Shown here piece by piece: positions 29,245-38,646 of a stretch of DNA of 64,000 bases. The translations under genes were made by a program, and so were the position numbers. This stretch comes from Rhodoblastus sp963703385. Its GTDB lineage: Bacteria > Pseudomonadota > Alphaproteobacteria > Rhizobiales > Beijerinckiaceae. A model generated the notes under the pieces. That model did no database searches. It saw only the letters and a program-made list of their open reading frames with translations, and was not told the origin of the DNA. The number at the start of each line of letters is the position of its first letter. Positions within the stretch are counted from its first letter, which is position 1. The DNA lies in assembly GCA_963703385.1 (NCBI GenBank), contig OY969816.1, positions 3,224,001 to 3,288,000 on the forward strand, written 5' to 3'.

Positions 29245-31829
29245 GCCGCGGCCCCTTGCGACAAACCGCAATACCATTGCGCGACGCGCGACGCCGCCTT
29301 GGCGTCGCACAGGCGCGGATCGAGCGCGAGATCGCCATCTTCGAGCGCCAGCTTCCCGAAGGAAAAGTCAAAACAGGCCTTCGGCAAAGCGAAAGCGCGG
29401 GAGATTCGGTCGATCCGGTCGAACAGACGGGCGCGATAAGGCGACATCAGGGCGGAAACATCATATTGGCGCAGCAGGCGTTCGATTCCATCCTGTTCGA
29501 CCGGGCCGGCGACAAAAATGTCGCCCGCCCGCATGACGGCGAGATCGTCGACGCAACCGCCAAAGACGACGATGCGCGCCGAATCGTCGATCCTTCGAAG
29601 GGCGCGGCCGAGCGCCACGACCAATCGGTCGGCGCGCGCGTCACACAGGGGGGCGACCACGGCCAAGACCCCGTGCTGCGCGCGCGGGACGGGCCGCGCC
29701 ACAATTGGCGGCTCGACAAAGGATGCAACCGCGACATCGCCGAACATATGGCGCGCGATCTGCTCGGACATGCGGTCCAGCGGCCGGAATCCGGCGGCGC
29801 GGGCCAGAATTCTGCGCTTGCGCTTGAGGCTCCGCCGCCGGACCGTGTCTGCGGTTTCGCCCTGAAAGGCGCCCTCGGCGCAAAAAGCGCAAGGGCCGGA
29901 CTCGTCGGGCGTCCGGCATGCGCGGTCGAACGAAGTTTGCAGCGGGATCGCCCATTCCAAATCGCCCGCCGCGATTTCCACCCGAACGCCGAGCCGGAAC
30001 AGCGCGGCAAGAATGCCGGGTTCGAGCGCCAAGGGATCGAACGTTTCAATCCGCGAGATTTGGCTGGCGCGCAGGAAAGCGATGAGGTTTCGCTGGCCTT
30101 CGCGCCCGTCGAGCGGAAATTCGAGCGATTGCGGCCACCCACCCGCGACGCTGCGCAATTCTGCGCGTCGATTTACACAGGCGCAAATCAGCGGCGCAGG
30201 GCCGCCCTCCTCCGCCAACGCCTCGGCGCGCTCGACCGCCAGAAAACGCGCGGCGCCGCCCGCGCAGACGAGCGCGACGCGTCCGGCCTCCCCGGGAAGC
30301 AGAGCCTCGATCGCGCCGCGCGCGCGCCGCAGAGGATCGGCTTCGACAAAGGAGGCCGACTCGGCCTCATAATCGGGAAACCGACGTTGCAAAACAGCCA
30401 GATTGCGCATCACCAGGCGACGCTTTTCAGCGCGGAACGAACGCGAGCCCTCATGGCCAACATAAATCCCCGTCGCGCAGACGTTCCGGAAGCCTTTTTC
30501 GCGCGCGCGCAGGCAGAATTCCACATCCTCGAAATAACCCCGGGCATAAAGCTCGGGCAGGGGACCCACGGCGTCGAGACAGGCGCGGGTGATGAACAGG
30601 CAGAAGCCGATTCCATTGGGCAGATCAACGAAATTCAGCCCGTTGGCCTCGCGCGCCAGACCGTCGATATGCGCGATTTCAGCTTTGGTCTCCATCGGAT
30701 TGGCTGCATAGGGCTTCGGCAAGCTGGCGTATTCGCCATTGTTGGAGAAGGGCGTGACGGTGCCGATGTCCGGCGCCGCATGGGCGACCTCGGCGAGCCG
30801 CGCGAGACTTCCCGGCGGCGGAAGCGCGTCGGCGTTGAGCAGGACGACATCGCCCGCCGGACAAAGCTGCAGGGCCCGATTGACCGAGGCCGCGAAGCCG
30901 AGATTATGGCTGTTGCGCAGCAGCGTGATACGGCCCGCCGCCGCCTGATCGTCCAGCCATCGCCGCAAGTCGGCATTGGGACTGGCGTCGTCCACCGCAA
31001 GGATCCGCGTCACAAGGGGCGCGCCTTGGGCGAAAAGCGCCTCGAAACAGGCGCGGGTCGCCGCGAAATCCTCGTAAACCGGCACGATGACCGACAGAGC
31101 GGCGGGTTCGGGCGCAGCGTCGGCGAAGGCGCGCGGTCCGGCCGCCACACTGCGCGTCGCGGCGGCCGCGCCGTTGCGCAGGAGCGTCGCCGTCGCGACA
31201 TTCTCGCCGGCGTCCAGCCGGATTGTCGCGGCGAACCGTGTTTCCTTCGCGAGCCAATGGTCCGGCTCGGGTTTCAAGGCCACAAGGCGCTCCGCATCAC
31301 CCGCGAGGCGCAAATGAATTTCCGCCGCGCCAGTCCACGCCGCCCATCCGGCGAGGGCTCGGTCGCGCCGACCGAGCGCAAACAGCATGGTCTCGCCTTC
31401 ATCCATCAGCCAGTCCACGGCGAGGACGACGAGAGCGGCGTTGGCGTCGCCATCCGACAGGACGAGGCGGGCGGCGAGACTTTTCTGCGCAGGCTCGCCC
31501 CACGTCAGCGCGAACTGAAGGACATAGCGGTCGGTCGGATCGAGTTCGATGGCGCGGTCGAGATCGCGCGCGCTTTCGTCGAGGAAGTCCGCGCGTCGGC
31601 TGACCTCCGCTCGCAGCAGGAAATCGTGGGCGTTCGAATTGAGCAGACGGCACCGCCGATCGACATAGCCAAAGGCGAGGTTTGGCCGCCCATTTTCGAG
31701 ATGTTCCCGGACCTTGAGCAGCAAGGCCTCGAAATGGCGGCGCCGGTCGAAAAGCAACGCGTCTGCGTCCAGGAGATTTCCCCGCTGCGACGCCGCTTCA
31801 GATACAACCGGCGCGACCTGCTCAAGCAC
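29238..31829 (-). CDS. Multi-domain glycosyltransferase (GT2 plus C-terminal GT-B-like part)
   Basis: The protein has 863 residues. Residues 1-130 are helical and repeat-like (GRPNLAFGYVDRRCRLLN; DLDRAIELDPTDRYV), possibly TPR. Residues about 245-510 form a GT2 domain: LSVIVPVYEDFAATR, ILAVDDASPN, VVLLNADALPPPG and YFEDVEFCLRAREKG. The last 300 residues resemble a GT-B fold (ALVCAGGAARFLAVERAEAL; DVSALMSPYRARLFDRID) and contain CxFC. I chose the GTG at 31829, which overlaps the methyltransferase stop; the longer open frame upstream is antisense-like. It works with the downstream GT2 gene in glycan assembly. Confidence 0.85.
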   Translation of the reverse strand: MLEQVAPVVSEAASQRGNLLDADALLFDRRRHFEALLLKVREHLENGRPNLAFGYVDRRCRLLNSNAHDFLLRAEVSRRADFLDESARDLDRAIELDPTDRYVLQFALTWGEPAQKSLAARLVLSDGDANAALVVLAVDWLMDEGETMLFALGRRDRALAGWAAWTGAAEIHLRLAGDAERLVALKPEPDHWLAKETRFAATIRLDAGENVATATLLRNGAAAATRSVAAGPRAFADAAPEPAALSVIVPVYEDFAATRACFEALFAQGAPLVTRILAVDDASPNADLRRWLDDQAAAGRITLLRNSHNLGFAASVNRALQLCPAGDVVLLNADALPPPGSLARLAEVAHAAPDIGTVTPFSNNGEYASLPKPYAANPMETKAEIAHIDGLAREANGLNFVDLPNGIGFCLFITRACLDAVGPLPELYARGYFEDVEFCLRAREKGFRNVCATGIYVGHEGSRSFRAEKRRLVMRNLAVLQRRFPDYEAESASFVEADPLRRARGAIEALLPGEAGRVALVCAGGAARFLAVERAEALAEEGGPAPLICACVNRRAELRSVAGGWPQSLEFPLDGREGQRNLIAFLRASQISRIETFDPLALEPGILAALFRLGVRVEIAAGDLEWAIPLQTSFDRACRTPDESGPCAFCAEGAFQGETADTVRRRSLKRKRRILARAAGFRPLDRMSEQIARHMFGDVAVASFVEPPIVARPVPRAQHGVLAVVAPLCDARADRLVVALGRALRRIDDSARIVVFGGCVDDLAVMRAGDIFVAGPVEQDGIERLLRQYDVSALMSPYRARLFDRIDRISRAFALPKACFDFSFGKLALEDGDLALDPRLCDAKAASRVAQWYCGLSQGAAAC

Positions 31830-32514
31830 TGGCGTCCGCCGGTCCAGATGGGTGCATCGTCGGCGACAGAGCCCGGGCAACAGACGCCGCACCGAAGAGT
31901 TTGGCAAGGTCGGAGCCTTCAAACATCGCCGCAAGCGATGCCTCCGAAGCTTCGGGGCCGAGGAGAATCGCCCACAGATCGAATGATTTGCCTTCAGTGG
32001 CCCGAACTTCCCTGAAACCCGATTCGAGCGCGAGCCTGGCGATGCGCGGCGCGGTGAAGCCCGTGCGGTGGGCCATCGCCACCTTTCCCTCAGCGATCGA
32101 ACGGCCATGTCCGAAGAGCATATCGATCGGGCGGATCGGGCCGGCGGGCGATTGATAAGCGACCGTTTCCGCGCCTTGCGCCAGGATCAGGCGAGAAATA
32201 GCCAGGAGGTCTGGGCAGGTGAGGAGCACGAAACCATCGGGCCTGATCACCCGACGAAACTCCCGGAAAGCCGGGATGACCTCATGAGCGTAGAGATGCT
32301 CGATCGAATGGGAGGAATAGACCGCGTCAAAACTCGCGTTCGGAACGGCTCGACGCATGTCGGCCAGAGAAGCGATGATGTCGGGTCGCGTCGCCGGGTC
32401 GACATCGAGCCTGACTTCCTCCCATCGCGCGGGCAAAAAAGCAGGGGGAAGCCCGCCATATCGGACAGCGCCGCATCCGGCGTTGAGAACGCGTTTTTTG
32501 GTAAGCTCGGTCAT
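31822..32514 (-). CDS. SAM-dependent methyltransferase
   Basis: This 230-residue class I methyltransferase has motif I as VLNAGCGAVRYGG, the acidic strand EVRLDVDPATRPDI and FDAVYSSHSIEHLYAHEV with the post-motif RRVIRPDGFVLLTCPD. It lies between two glycosyltransferase genes and overlaps the next gene by eight bases, which points to O-methylation of a sugar residue in the same glycan. The donor is S-adenosylmethionine; the acceptor is inferred. Confidence 0.88.
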   Translation of the reverse strand: MTELTKKRVLNAGCGAVRYGGLPPAFLPARWEEVRLDVDPATRPDIIASLADMRRAVPNASFDAVYSSHSIEHLYAHEVIPAFREFRRVIRPDGFVLLTCPDLLAISRLILAQGAETVAYQSPAGPIRPIDMLFGHGRSIAEGKVAMAHRTGFTAPRIARLALESGFREVRATEGKSFDLWAILLGPEASEASLAAMFEGSDLAKLFGAASVARALSPTMHPSGPADASA

Positions 32515-32583
32515 ACGGCGCCCTGTTCTGGCTTCAAGGTGGAATGGATGGATTCAAATCGCCTGAATGCGATTGTCGGCCAT

Positions 32584-33846
32584 TCACACCATTTTCAACA
32601 GCGATTGGGAAGTATCGGCAGCGATTTTTTCGACCTGGTTAAGGCCCAACCGCTCCATGGCTTCCGCGACGCAGGCGCTCCGTGCATATCGGGCAATGGC
32701 CGTTGCCCGCGCGGCGCGGCCGAGATGGGCGAAGGCGCCGGGGTCGGAAAGCACGCGCGCGACTTGCATCGCCAAGGTGTCGGGATCGTGGAAAGGCGTC
32801 AGCAGGCCATTTTGGTCATGAATGATCGCCTCCCGCACGGGAGCCGTGTCGGATGCGACGATTACGCAGCCGATCGCCATCGCTTCGATCAGCGACCACG
32901 ACAGAACGAACGGATAGGTCAGATAAACGTGTGCGCGAGAGATTTGCAGCAGATGGACATATTCGTCGTAAGGTAGCCAGGGGAGGAAATGGACGCGCGA
33001 GAGGTCCAACCGGCTCGCGACCTCGTCGAGATGAAGTTCCTTCCAGCTTTGATCTCCCGAGGGCGCCGGACCATAGGACACGCCGTCGCCGCCGACGATC
33101 ACGACTTGTGCGTCGGGGCGCTCTTCCAGGATTTTTGGCAGGGCGCGCATGAAAATATGATAACCGCGCATCGGTTCGAGATTGCGGGCGACGAAGGTCA
33201 CGACTTCCGCGCCGCTTTGGAGCATCTCGCCGTTGGGGAGGAGGAAGCGCGCCTCCGGATCGGGGCGGAGCCGGAACTCGTCAACCCCTTCGTGGATAAC
33301 CTGGATCTTCGATTGATATTCGGGCGGATAGGTCTGCTTCTGCCATTCGGTGGGCGACACGGCGAAATCGGCCTCGGTGAGCGAGAGCAGCGTGCTCGCG
33401 TTCTTGCAATGAAGCGCGACGACGCCATCGATTCCCAGCCGTGGGCCCTCAGGATCGAAATGAACATCCTGGCCTTCCGGCCGGTAATAGAATTCGCAAT
33501 AAATGCCGATCCGGGCCTTGGGAAAGACGGAGCGCAAAGGCAGCGTTTCACCCCAGCCGCAATGGCCGATGACGAGATCCGGCTCAAATCCGGATTCCCT
33601 AAGTTGACTGAGCGCATAGAGCACGGAAGTCGCTCGTCGGCATTCCACGTCGAATCGGCGGGCGAACGGGTGGGTCGCCCTGACGTCGAAAGCCGGCAAG
33701 CGATAGCGGCGCAAATCGACATCGGGCATCGGCCTGGCGGTTTCCGAGCCGACCGCGACAATGTGATGATCGGGATTCTTCGCCAGCTCTTGCGCCAGGT
33801 TGTGGAACTGAGCGGGGAAATTATTGTGTACGAACAGGATATTCAT
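32584..33846 (-). CDS. Family 4 glycosyltransferase
   Basis: The protein has 420 residues with a GT-B fold. The N-terminal domain begins MNILFVHNNFPAQFHNLAQE and contains the DLVIGHCGWGETLPL strand; the C-terminal donor domain shows VTFVARNLEPMRGYHIFMRA and the family E-x7-E motif in SWSLIEAMAIGCVIVASD with EAIIHDQNGLL. It would add a sugar from a nucleotide donor, retaining configuration. Similar proteins occur in polysaccharide loci. It starts the strand-linked series 33846 to 26860. Confidence 0.92.
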   Translation of the reverse strand: MNILFVHNNFPAQFHNLAQELAKNPDHHIVAVGSETARPMPDVDLRRYRLPAFDVRATHPFARRFDVECRRATSVLYALSQLRESGFEPDLVIGHCGWGETLPLRSVFPKARIGIYCEFYYRPEGQDVHFDPEGPRLGIDGVVALHCKNASTLLSLTEADFAVSPTEWQKQTYPPEYQSKIQVIHEGVDEFRLRPDPEARFLLPNGEMLQSGAEVVTFVARNLEPMRGYHIFMRALPKILEERPDAQVVIVGGDGVSYGPAPSGDQSWKELHLDEVASRLDLSRVHFLPWLPYDEYVHLLQISRAHVYLTYPFVLSWSLIEAMAIGCVIVASDTAPVREAIIHDQNGLLTPFHDPDTLAMQVARVLSDPGAFAHLGRAARATAIARYARSACVAEAMERLGLNQVEKIAADTSQSLLKMV

Positions 33847-33974
33847 ACCCGGCCATGTGGTGATGCGGATCGTTGGCTCGCCAGCATAATCGCCTTCGAG
33901 CGATGCGCCAAGTTTGCGGGCGGCCCGAATGGATGGCGTGCTGAAGATTGCGCCGCGCGGCTGGCGCGGGGCAT

Positions 33975-34009
33975 GAAAAAACGGGCGTAGTGTTGAGCTA
34001 CGCCCGTTT
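33975..34009 (-). terminator. Strong hairpin terminator after the RTX-like gene
   Basis: ACGGGCGTAG (33981-33990) and CTACGCCCGT (33998-34007) pair perfectly around a seven-base loop, flanked by A and T runs. On the minus strand it is followed by six T residues. It lies about 58 bases after the RTX-like gene stop and before the GT4 start. Confidence 0.85.
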
Positions 34010-34066
34010 CGAATTGCTGAACGACAGACCTCGCCGGGCTTTTCACGCCACAGCGGACGATCAGGT

Positions 34067-35257
34067 CTATACGATTTTGATGTGGACCCCGTACGAGAGC
34101 ACTTGGCCGTTGGCGAAGGTGAGGGTGGTCATGCCTCCCTTCGTTGTGTCGATGACGACCGTGGTCGTATTCTCTATGTGGAGGGAGGCGTTAGCCCCAC
34201 CATGAATGGTGGCGTCGCCCGTGGCGCCAGCGTAGACGGTGTCGTGACCCGCACCTGTCCAGATGGTGTCGTTCCCGCTTCCAGTGTAGAATTCATTTTT
34301 ACCCAGCAATGCTCCCATAAGATCATTACCCGACCCGCCAACCATTGTGGTTTCAGCCGTTGCGACGTAGCCGCCATGCAACGTAGCATTGCCGGTGCCG
34401 GCCTCCATCGACGTGTGGGCGCCGCCATACATCGTGTCGTTGCCGCCAGCGCCAATAATCGTGTTCAAACCCGCGCCGGCCCGGAACACGGTGTTCCCGG
34501 CGCCGCCATACATCAAATCGGAGCCCGATCCGGAGTAGACCGTGTCCCTGGCGGCTGCGTCACTAGAGTCGGCATAGATCGTTTCATTGCCCGTGCCCGC
34601 GTGGATGACGGTGTGGCCGCCGCCAACCAGCGTGTCAGAGCCGGACCCGCCATAGAGGGTGTTGTGGCCCGTCCCCGCTACCATCGAACTGTCGCCGACC
34701 ACGCTTCTCAGGACATCCTTGCCCGCCCCGCCGAAAAGGGTGTCGTGGGCGCCGAGGAGGAGGCCGCCGCGAAGCACATCATTGCCTGAGCCCGCGACCA
34801 GCGAAGAGTCGCCGCCGCCGTACATCGTGTCGTTTCCGGTTCCGCCGATCAGCGTGTTGGCGCCCGTGCCCGCGATAAGGACGTTATTGCCTTTGTCCAC
34901 CGTCAACGACATGGAGCTGGCGCCGCCGATCAGAGTGTCGCCACGCACGCCATGCAGGGGACCGAGATAATCGATATTCCCGGGGTCGGCGAGTATATTG
35001 CCGCCGCGCGAATCACTGACATAAGCCGTCGCGCCCGCCGAACCGGCAAAGAGAAAGAGTTCGCCCGATTTGGTCAACTCATACGGCGCAGCCGCAGTAT
35101 TGCCTTGAGTCTCGATTTCGGTGAAAAGCGCGCCCGCTCCTTTCGGCCAAAGATTGTTGTCGAAGAGTTGGGTGACAATATTTATCGCTTCGCCCGCCGT
35201 TTTGAGCGCACCCAATTCCGCGGTCAATTGGACCGCATTCAAATTATACGTCGCCAT
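34067..35257 (-). CDS. RTX-like calcium-binding repeat protein
   Basis: The protein has 396 residues and no Sec signal. Residues 1-95 form a non-repetitive head (MATYNLNAVQLTAELGALKT). From about residue 105 to 350, degenerate GGxGNDTxxGG-type nonapeptides recur (LIGGTGNDTMYGGG, VAGSGNDVLRGG, FGGAGKDVLRS, AGAGLNTIIGAGGNDTMYG), which in the RTX family bind calcium in a beta-roll. Such proteins leave by type I secretion using a C-terminal signal. The C-terminal 40 residues are Thr/Val-rich (TTTVVIDTTKGGMTTLTFA). No type I secretion genes are in the window. I chose the ATG at 35257, which follows a run of G; an in-frame GTG at 35263 would add two residues. The glycan genes around it may modify or anchor it. 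Confidence 0.82.
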   Translation of the reverse strand: MATYNLNAVQLTAELGALKTAGEAINIVTQLFDNNLWPKGAGALFTEIETQGNTAAAPYELTKSGELFLFAGSAGATAYVSDSRGGNILADPGNIDYLGPLHGVRGDTLIGGASSMSLTVDKGNNVLIAGTGANTLIGGTGNDTMYGGGDSSLVAGSGNDVLRGGLLLGAHDTLFGGAGKDVLRSVVGDSSMVAGTGHNTLYGGSGSDTLVGGGHTVIHAGTGNETIYADSSDAAARDTVYSGSGSDLMYGGAGNTVFRAGAGLNTIIGAGGNDTMYGGAHTSMEAGTGNATLHGGYVATAETTMVGGSGNDLMGALLGKNEFYTGSGNDTIWTGAGHDTVYAGATGDATIHGGANASLHIENTTTVVIDTTKGGMTTLTFANGQVLSYGVHIKIV

Positions 35258-35268
35258 GCACACCCCCC

Positions 35269-35304
35269 ATGGTTTAAAATCAAACCATTAGATTCAGAGT
35301 CTAA
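35269..35304 (-). promoter_or_regulatory. Two adjacent dyads upstream of the RTX-like gene
   Basis: ATGGTTT (35269-35275) pairs with AAACCAT (35282-35288), and TTAGA (35288-35292) pairs with TCTAA (35300-35304). They fill the 51 bases between the upstream gene stop and the RTX-like start. They may be a 5' leader structure or a protein-binding site. Confidence 0.4.
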
Positions 35305-35308
35305 CGCT

Positions 35309-36193
35309 TCATGCGTCCGCTGCAGCGCGGAATACTCTGATTCTGCTTTCTTTGTGACGCTCAACCGGATGGAGTTCAGGCGACGCCTGATCCTGAGCGC
35401 CAAAATCCGACTCGACGGCCTCCGAGATGAGGCTGAGACGCAACCCGACCAAAGGATCACCCGCGGCGGGTCCGATAATTTCGATCTCGCGTCCCTGACG
35501 ACACACGACCGGAGAACCGAGGAACAGCGCATCGACCGAAAGCAGGAAACGCGCCGCCTGTTCGCCCGTGAGCCGCATGCGCAATCCCACCAGGGGGAGA
35601 GCGCGGCCACGCGTTCCGACGAACGCGCCCGAAGGCGCCCAATCGAGCCAGCGCGGCGGATTGGTCCCGACGAACGGCTGGATCTCGATCCCGACGCCCG
35701 AAGGCAAGGGGCCGCGGATCCCGACAGCCTCGATCGCCGCGGGAGCGTCCGGGCCCGCGACCCAGACGCCCGCGGCGACAGCAACGTCGCCACGGCGCGC
35801 GACATGGGCCACAAGCTCGAACGAGGATTCTTCCGCCCCATCCTCGCCAATTTGCAGCGGAACGGGAGGATTCGCCGCGACGTCCGCTCCCGAGACCGGC
35901 GTGATGCGAAAGGACGCGTCAAGCGAGCCGTCGACGCCCTGACCCTTGATTTTGAGAGCAAGCTGGACGGACTGCTCGGCCCGGATCACGGCGCAATCGC
36001 CGGGCGCCGCCAGGAATCCATCGACAAGCCCCGGCGCGGACAAGATCTCCACAACGGACTCGAAACCATCCACAGGCCGCAACAAGGCAATGGGAGAAGG
36101 ACCCGAAGGCGCACCGAAGGCGTAGCAAAGAATGAAAAGCCCGCGATCGACTTCGACCGTGACCTCCCGCTCTCGGCTCACACCTTCCACCAC
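35309..36193 (-). CDS. Hypothetical protein in the glycan island, start uncertain
   Basis: This is a 294-residue protein with no recognised domain. It is rich in Val, Pro, Gly and Ala and predicted beta-like (VEVDRGLFILCYAFGAPSG; VGLRMRLTGEQAARFLLSVD). No signal peptide is seen. No good ATG or ribosome-binding site lies at its 5' end: I used a GTG at 36193, but the frame is coding-like back to about 36227 (ELCEFFSGAD) and then meets a stop. The 5' part may have been lost when mobile DNA entered at 36344. It lies 51 bases upstream of the RTX-like gene and may be co-expressed with it. Confidence 0.6.
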   Translation of the reverse strand: MVEGVSREREVTVEVDRGLFILCYAFGAPSGPSPIALLRPVDGFESVVEILSAPGLVDGFLAAPGDCAVIRAEQSVQLALKIKGQGVDGSLDASFRITPVSGADVAANPPVPLQIGEDGAEESSFELVAHVARRGDVAVAAGVWVAGPDAPAAIEAVGIRGPLPSGVGIEIQPFVGTNPPRWLDWAPSGAFVGTRGRALPLVGLRMRLTGEQAARFLLSVDALFLGSPVVCRQGREIEIIGPAAGDPLVGLRLSLISEAVESDFGAQDQASPELHPVERHKESRIRVFRAAADA

Positions 36194-36368
36194 ATCAGCC
36201 CCCGAAAAAAATTCGCACAGCTCCCGCGCGAATCACCACGTTCCACATCTTTTAGCTTAACGTTAGGTAACTTGAAACTTGACCGAAAGACAAGCTGAAA
36301 TTCCGCAAATGCTTAAAAAAAATTGCAGTGCTGACGCTCCGCGTGGATTCCAGCGTGAAGCGCAACGG

Positions 36369-36903
36369 TTAAGCGAAGCGAATTTGGACGTCTTTTCCGA
36401 GTTCGGCAAGGATGGCTTGGAATGGGGTTTTGAAGGCCAGGCATTTTCTCGGCGTGAGATTGGCGGTGACGACGATTTCCTGGATTTCGTCGTCGGAGAG
36501 GCGATCGAGGTCGATGTCGCGGGGCAGCCATCGGCGTAATCGCCCGTTGGCGTTTTCGATCCCGCCTTTCTGCCATGAGGCGTAGGCGTCGCAGAACCAG
36601 GTCGTCATGCCGCGCATGTCGCGCAGCAGAGCGTGCCTGGCGAAGGCGGTGTCGTTGTCGAAGGTGATCGACTTGCGTAACGATGGGGCGACGCGGCCGA
36701 ACACGGCGAGCATGGCGGAGATCGTCTCGGCGGCGCTTTTTCCGGCGAGCCTTGCGGCCAGCGTCAGGCGCGACTTGCGCTCGTGCAGGACGAGGACCGG
36801 CCTCGCGCGCTTGCAGATGATGAGGTCGCCCTCCCAATGTCCCGCCTCCGCGCGGTCGGCGACGTTTGGCGGCCGATCATGGATCGAGACGCGGTCCTTG
36901 ATC
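36369..36903 (-). pseudogene. IS30 transposase, C-terminal part
   Basis: This holds the DDE catalytic half: GHWEGDLIICKRARPVL, SITFDNDTAFARHALL and WQKGGIENANGRLRRWLPRD carry the expected Asp, Asp and Glu. It joins the N-terminal part at 39442 once the IS66-family insert and one copy of CCTTGATC are removed, giving a continuous KARPSRDAIKDRVSIHDRPP. Alone it has no start and is not functional. Confidence 0.9.
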
Positions 36904-36925
36904 GTAAGCGTCCATCCGGCGCCGT

Positions 36926-38566
36926 TCACTCGTCGGGCTTGAAATTCCACGGCATCAGTGCCTCGATGTCCTTGTTGGGCCATCGGTTGGCGATCCGCTC
37001 CAGGGTCTGTTTCGCCCAGGCGTTAGGGTCGACGCCGTTCATCTTGCAGGTCTGAAGCATGGTGGCGACGGACGCCCATGTCCGCCCTCCGCCGGCGGAA
37101 CCGGCGAAAAGTGAGTTTTTTCTCGTAATTGCCTGGGGCCTGATGGCCCGCTCGACTATGTTGGAGTCGATTTCGACGCGGCCATCCTCAAGGAAACGCC
37201 CGAGGACCGTTCGCTGAGATCGGGCATAGCGGATCGCTTCCGCCAATTTCGATTTGCCGGAGATGCGCGGCAGTTCGCGCTCCCAGAGATCGAACAACAC
37301 CTGCACGATATCGGCCGACGTCGCCCTCCGCGCCGCCAGGCGCGCGTGCGGAGGCTGACCGCGCACCTCGTCCTCGACCGCCCACAATTGCTTCATCTGT
37401 TCGACGGTCGCCGTCGCGACAATGGATTCGCCGTTGGCATGCAGGTCGAAGAACCGGCGGCGCAGGTGTGCCCAACATCCGGCCAAACGCAGGCCGTTGG
37501 CATGCGGAGCGCCCGCAAGCTTTCGATATCCCGCGTAACCGTCGCATTGCAGGATGCCGCGATAATCGCCCAGGTGACGCACCGCGCAGTCGCCGGATCG
37601 ACTGTCTTCATAACGATAGGCCACCATCGGCGGCCCCGCGCCGCCGAACGGCCGATCATCCCGCGCATAGGCCCACAACCACGCCGTCTTGGTCTTTCCG
37701 GCGCCCGGGTTCAACGTCGGCAGCGTCGTTTCGTCGGCGAAAATTCGCTCGCCCTCGCGGATACGCACGAGCACGTGGGCCGCCAGCGGCTCGAAATGGA
37801 AACCGACCGAGCCCATCCATTGCGCCATCAGCGAACGACTGAGTTCGACGCCGTCGCGCCCGTAGATCGCCTCCTGGCGGTAAAGCGGCAGGCCGTCGGC
37901 GTATTTGGACACCGCGACTTGCGCGAGCAGCGCTTCCGTCGGCAGGCCGGCTTCGACGATATGTTCGGGCGCCGGGGCTTGCAAGATCGCGGCGGGCTCC
38001 TTGTAGGCGTATTTTGGCCGGATCGTCACGATCAGCCGGAAGCGCGCCCGCACGACGTCGAGCCTGACGCTTTCCTCCTGGCCGATCCTGACCCGCTCCT
38101 TGCCCTCGAACTCCGGCGGAACCTCAGGCTCCAGGATCACCTCGACCCGCTCCAGATGCGAGGGAAACCGCGGCTTGTCGGTAGACGCCTTGCGCGGCTT
38201 GGGCTCCGCCTTCGCGGCCAGCCGCGTGGCGATCGCCGCGAGTCCGGTTTCGATTTCCTCGAACACGAAGCTCTGTTGCTCGGCTTCGTCGGCGCCGAGT
38301 TTTTCGGACCGTTTGCCGAAGCGATCGCGGCGAAGCGTCTTGATGATCGAAGTCAGCCGATCGATCTCGGCTTTCGCCGCCGCGTTCGTTTGCGTGAGGT
38401 CCTCGACCTTCGCCGTCAGGCTCAACGTTTGGGAGCGGAAAACCTCCGCGTCCTTCTCGTTGGCGCTTGCTTGAGCCTCTGAACGATCGGCGCGAGCCAT
38501 TGCGCCAAGCGCCAGCGCCTTCAGTTGATCAACATCGTCAGGAAGTTTGCCGAAGCGCTCGATCAT
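36926..38566 (-). CDS. tnpC: IS66 transposase TnpC (element A)
   Basis: This 546-residue IS66 transposase has an N-terminal coiled coil (about 10-95), the RRDRFGKRSEKL segment, a zinc-finger-like region and the DDE core (ERIFADETTLPTLNPG; ILQCDGYAGYRKLAG; DSNIVERAIRPQAITRKN). The motif GCWAHLRRRFFDLH is present. No frameshift is seen. It is the last gene of the tnpA-tnpB-tnpC order on the minus strand. Confidence 0.96.
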   Translation of the reverse strand: MIERFGKLPDDVDQLKALALGAMARADRSEAQASANEKDAEVFRSQTLSLTAKVEDLTQTNAAAKAEIDRLTSIIKTLRRDRFGKRSEKLGADEAEQQSFVFEEIETGLAAIATRLAAKAEPKPRKASTDKPRFPSHLERVEVILEPEVPPEFEGKERVRIGQEESVRLDVVRARFRLIVTIRPKYAYKEPAAILQAPAPEHIVEAGLPTEALLAQVAVSKYADGLPLYRQEAIYGRDGVELSRSLMAQWMGSVGFHFEPLAAHVLVRIREGERIFADETTLPTLNPGAGKTKTAWLWAYARDDRPFGGAGPPMVAYRYEDSRSGDCAVRHLGDYRGILQCDGYAGYRKLAGAPHANGLRLAGCWAHLRRRFFDLHANGESIVATATVEQMKQLWAVEDEVRGQPPHARLAARRATSADIVQVLFDLWERELPRISGKSKLAEAIRYARSQRTVLGRFLEDGRVEIDSNIVERAIRPQAITRKNSLFAGSAGGGRTWASVATMLQTCKMNGVDPNAWAKQTLERIANRWPNKDIEALMPWNFKPDE

Positions 38567-38646
38567 GGTTTGTATGATACTGTTTTTTCCGCAAAAATCC
38601 CAATGTTTTCTAGGCGTTCAATGGATTCTAGCGCAACTTTTTCATA

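Noticed and set aside
29256..32015. Open frame of 919 codons on the plus strand
   Set aside because: It is the antisense shadow of two glycosyltransferase genes in GC-rich DNA. Its protein is Arg/Gln-rich with no domain, and the minus strand shows clear GT2 motifs.
34952..36298. Open frame of 448 codons on the plus strand
   Set aside because: It is antisense to the RTX-like gene start and the unknown 294-residue gene. It is Arg- and Asp-rich, lacks motifs and has no ribosome-binding site.
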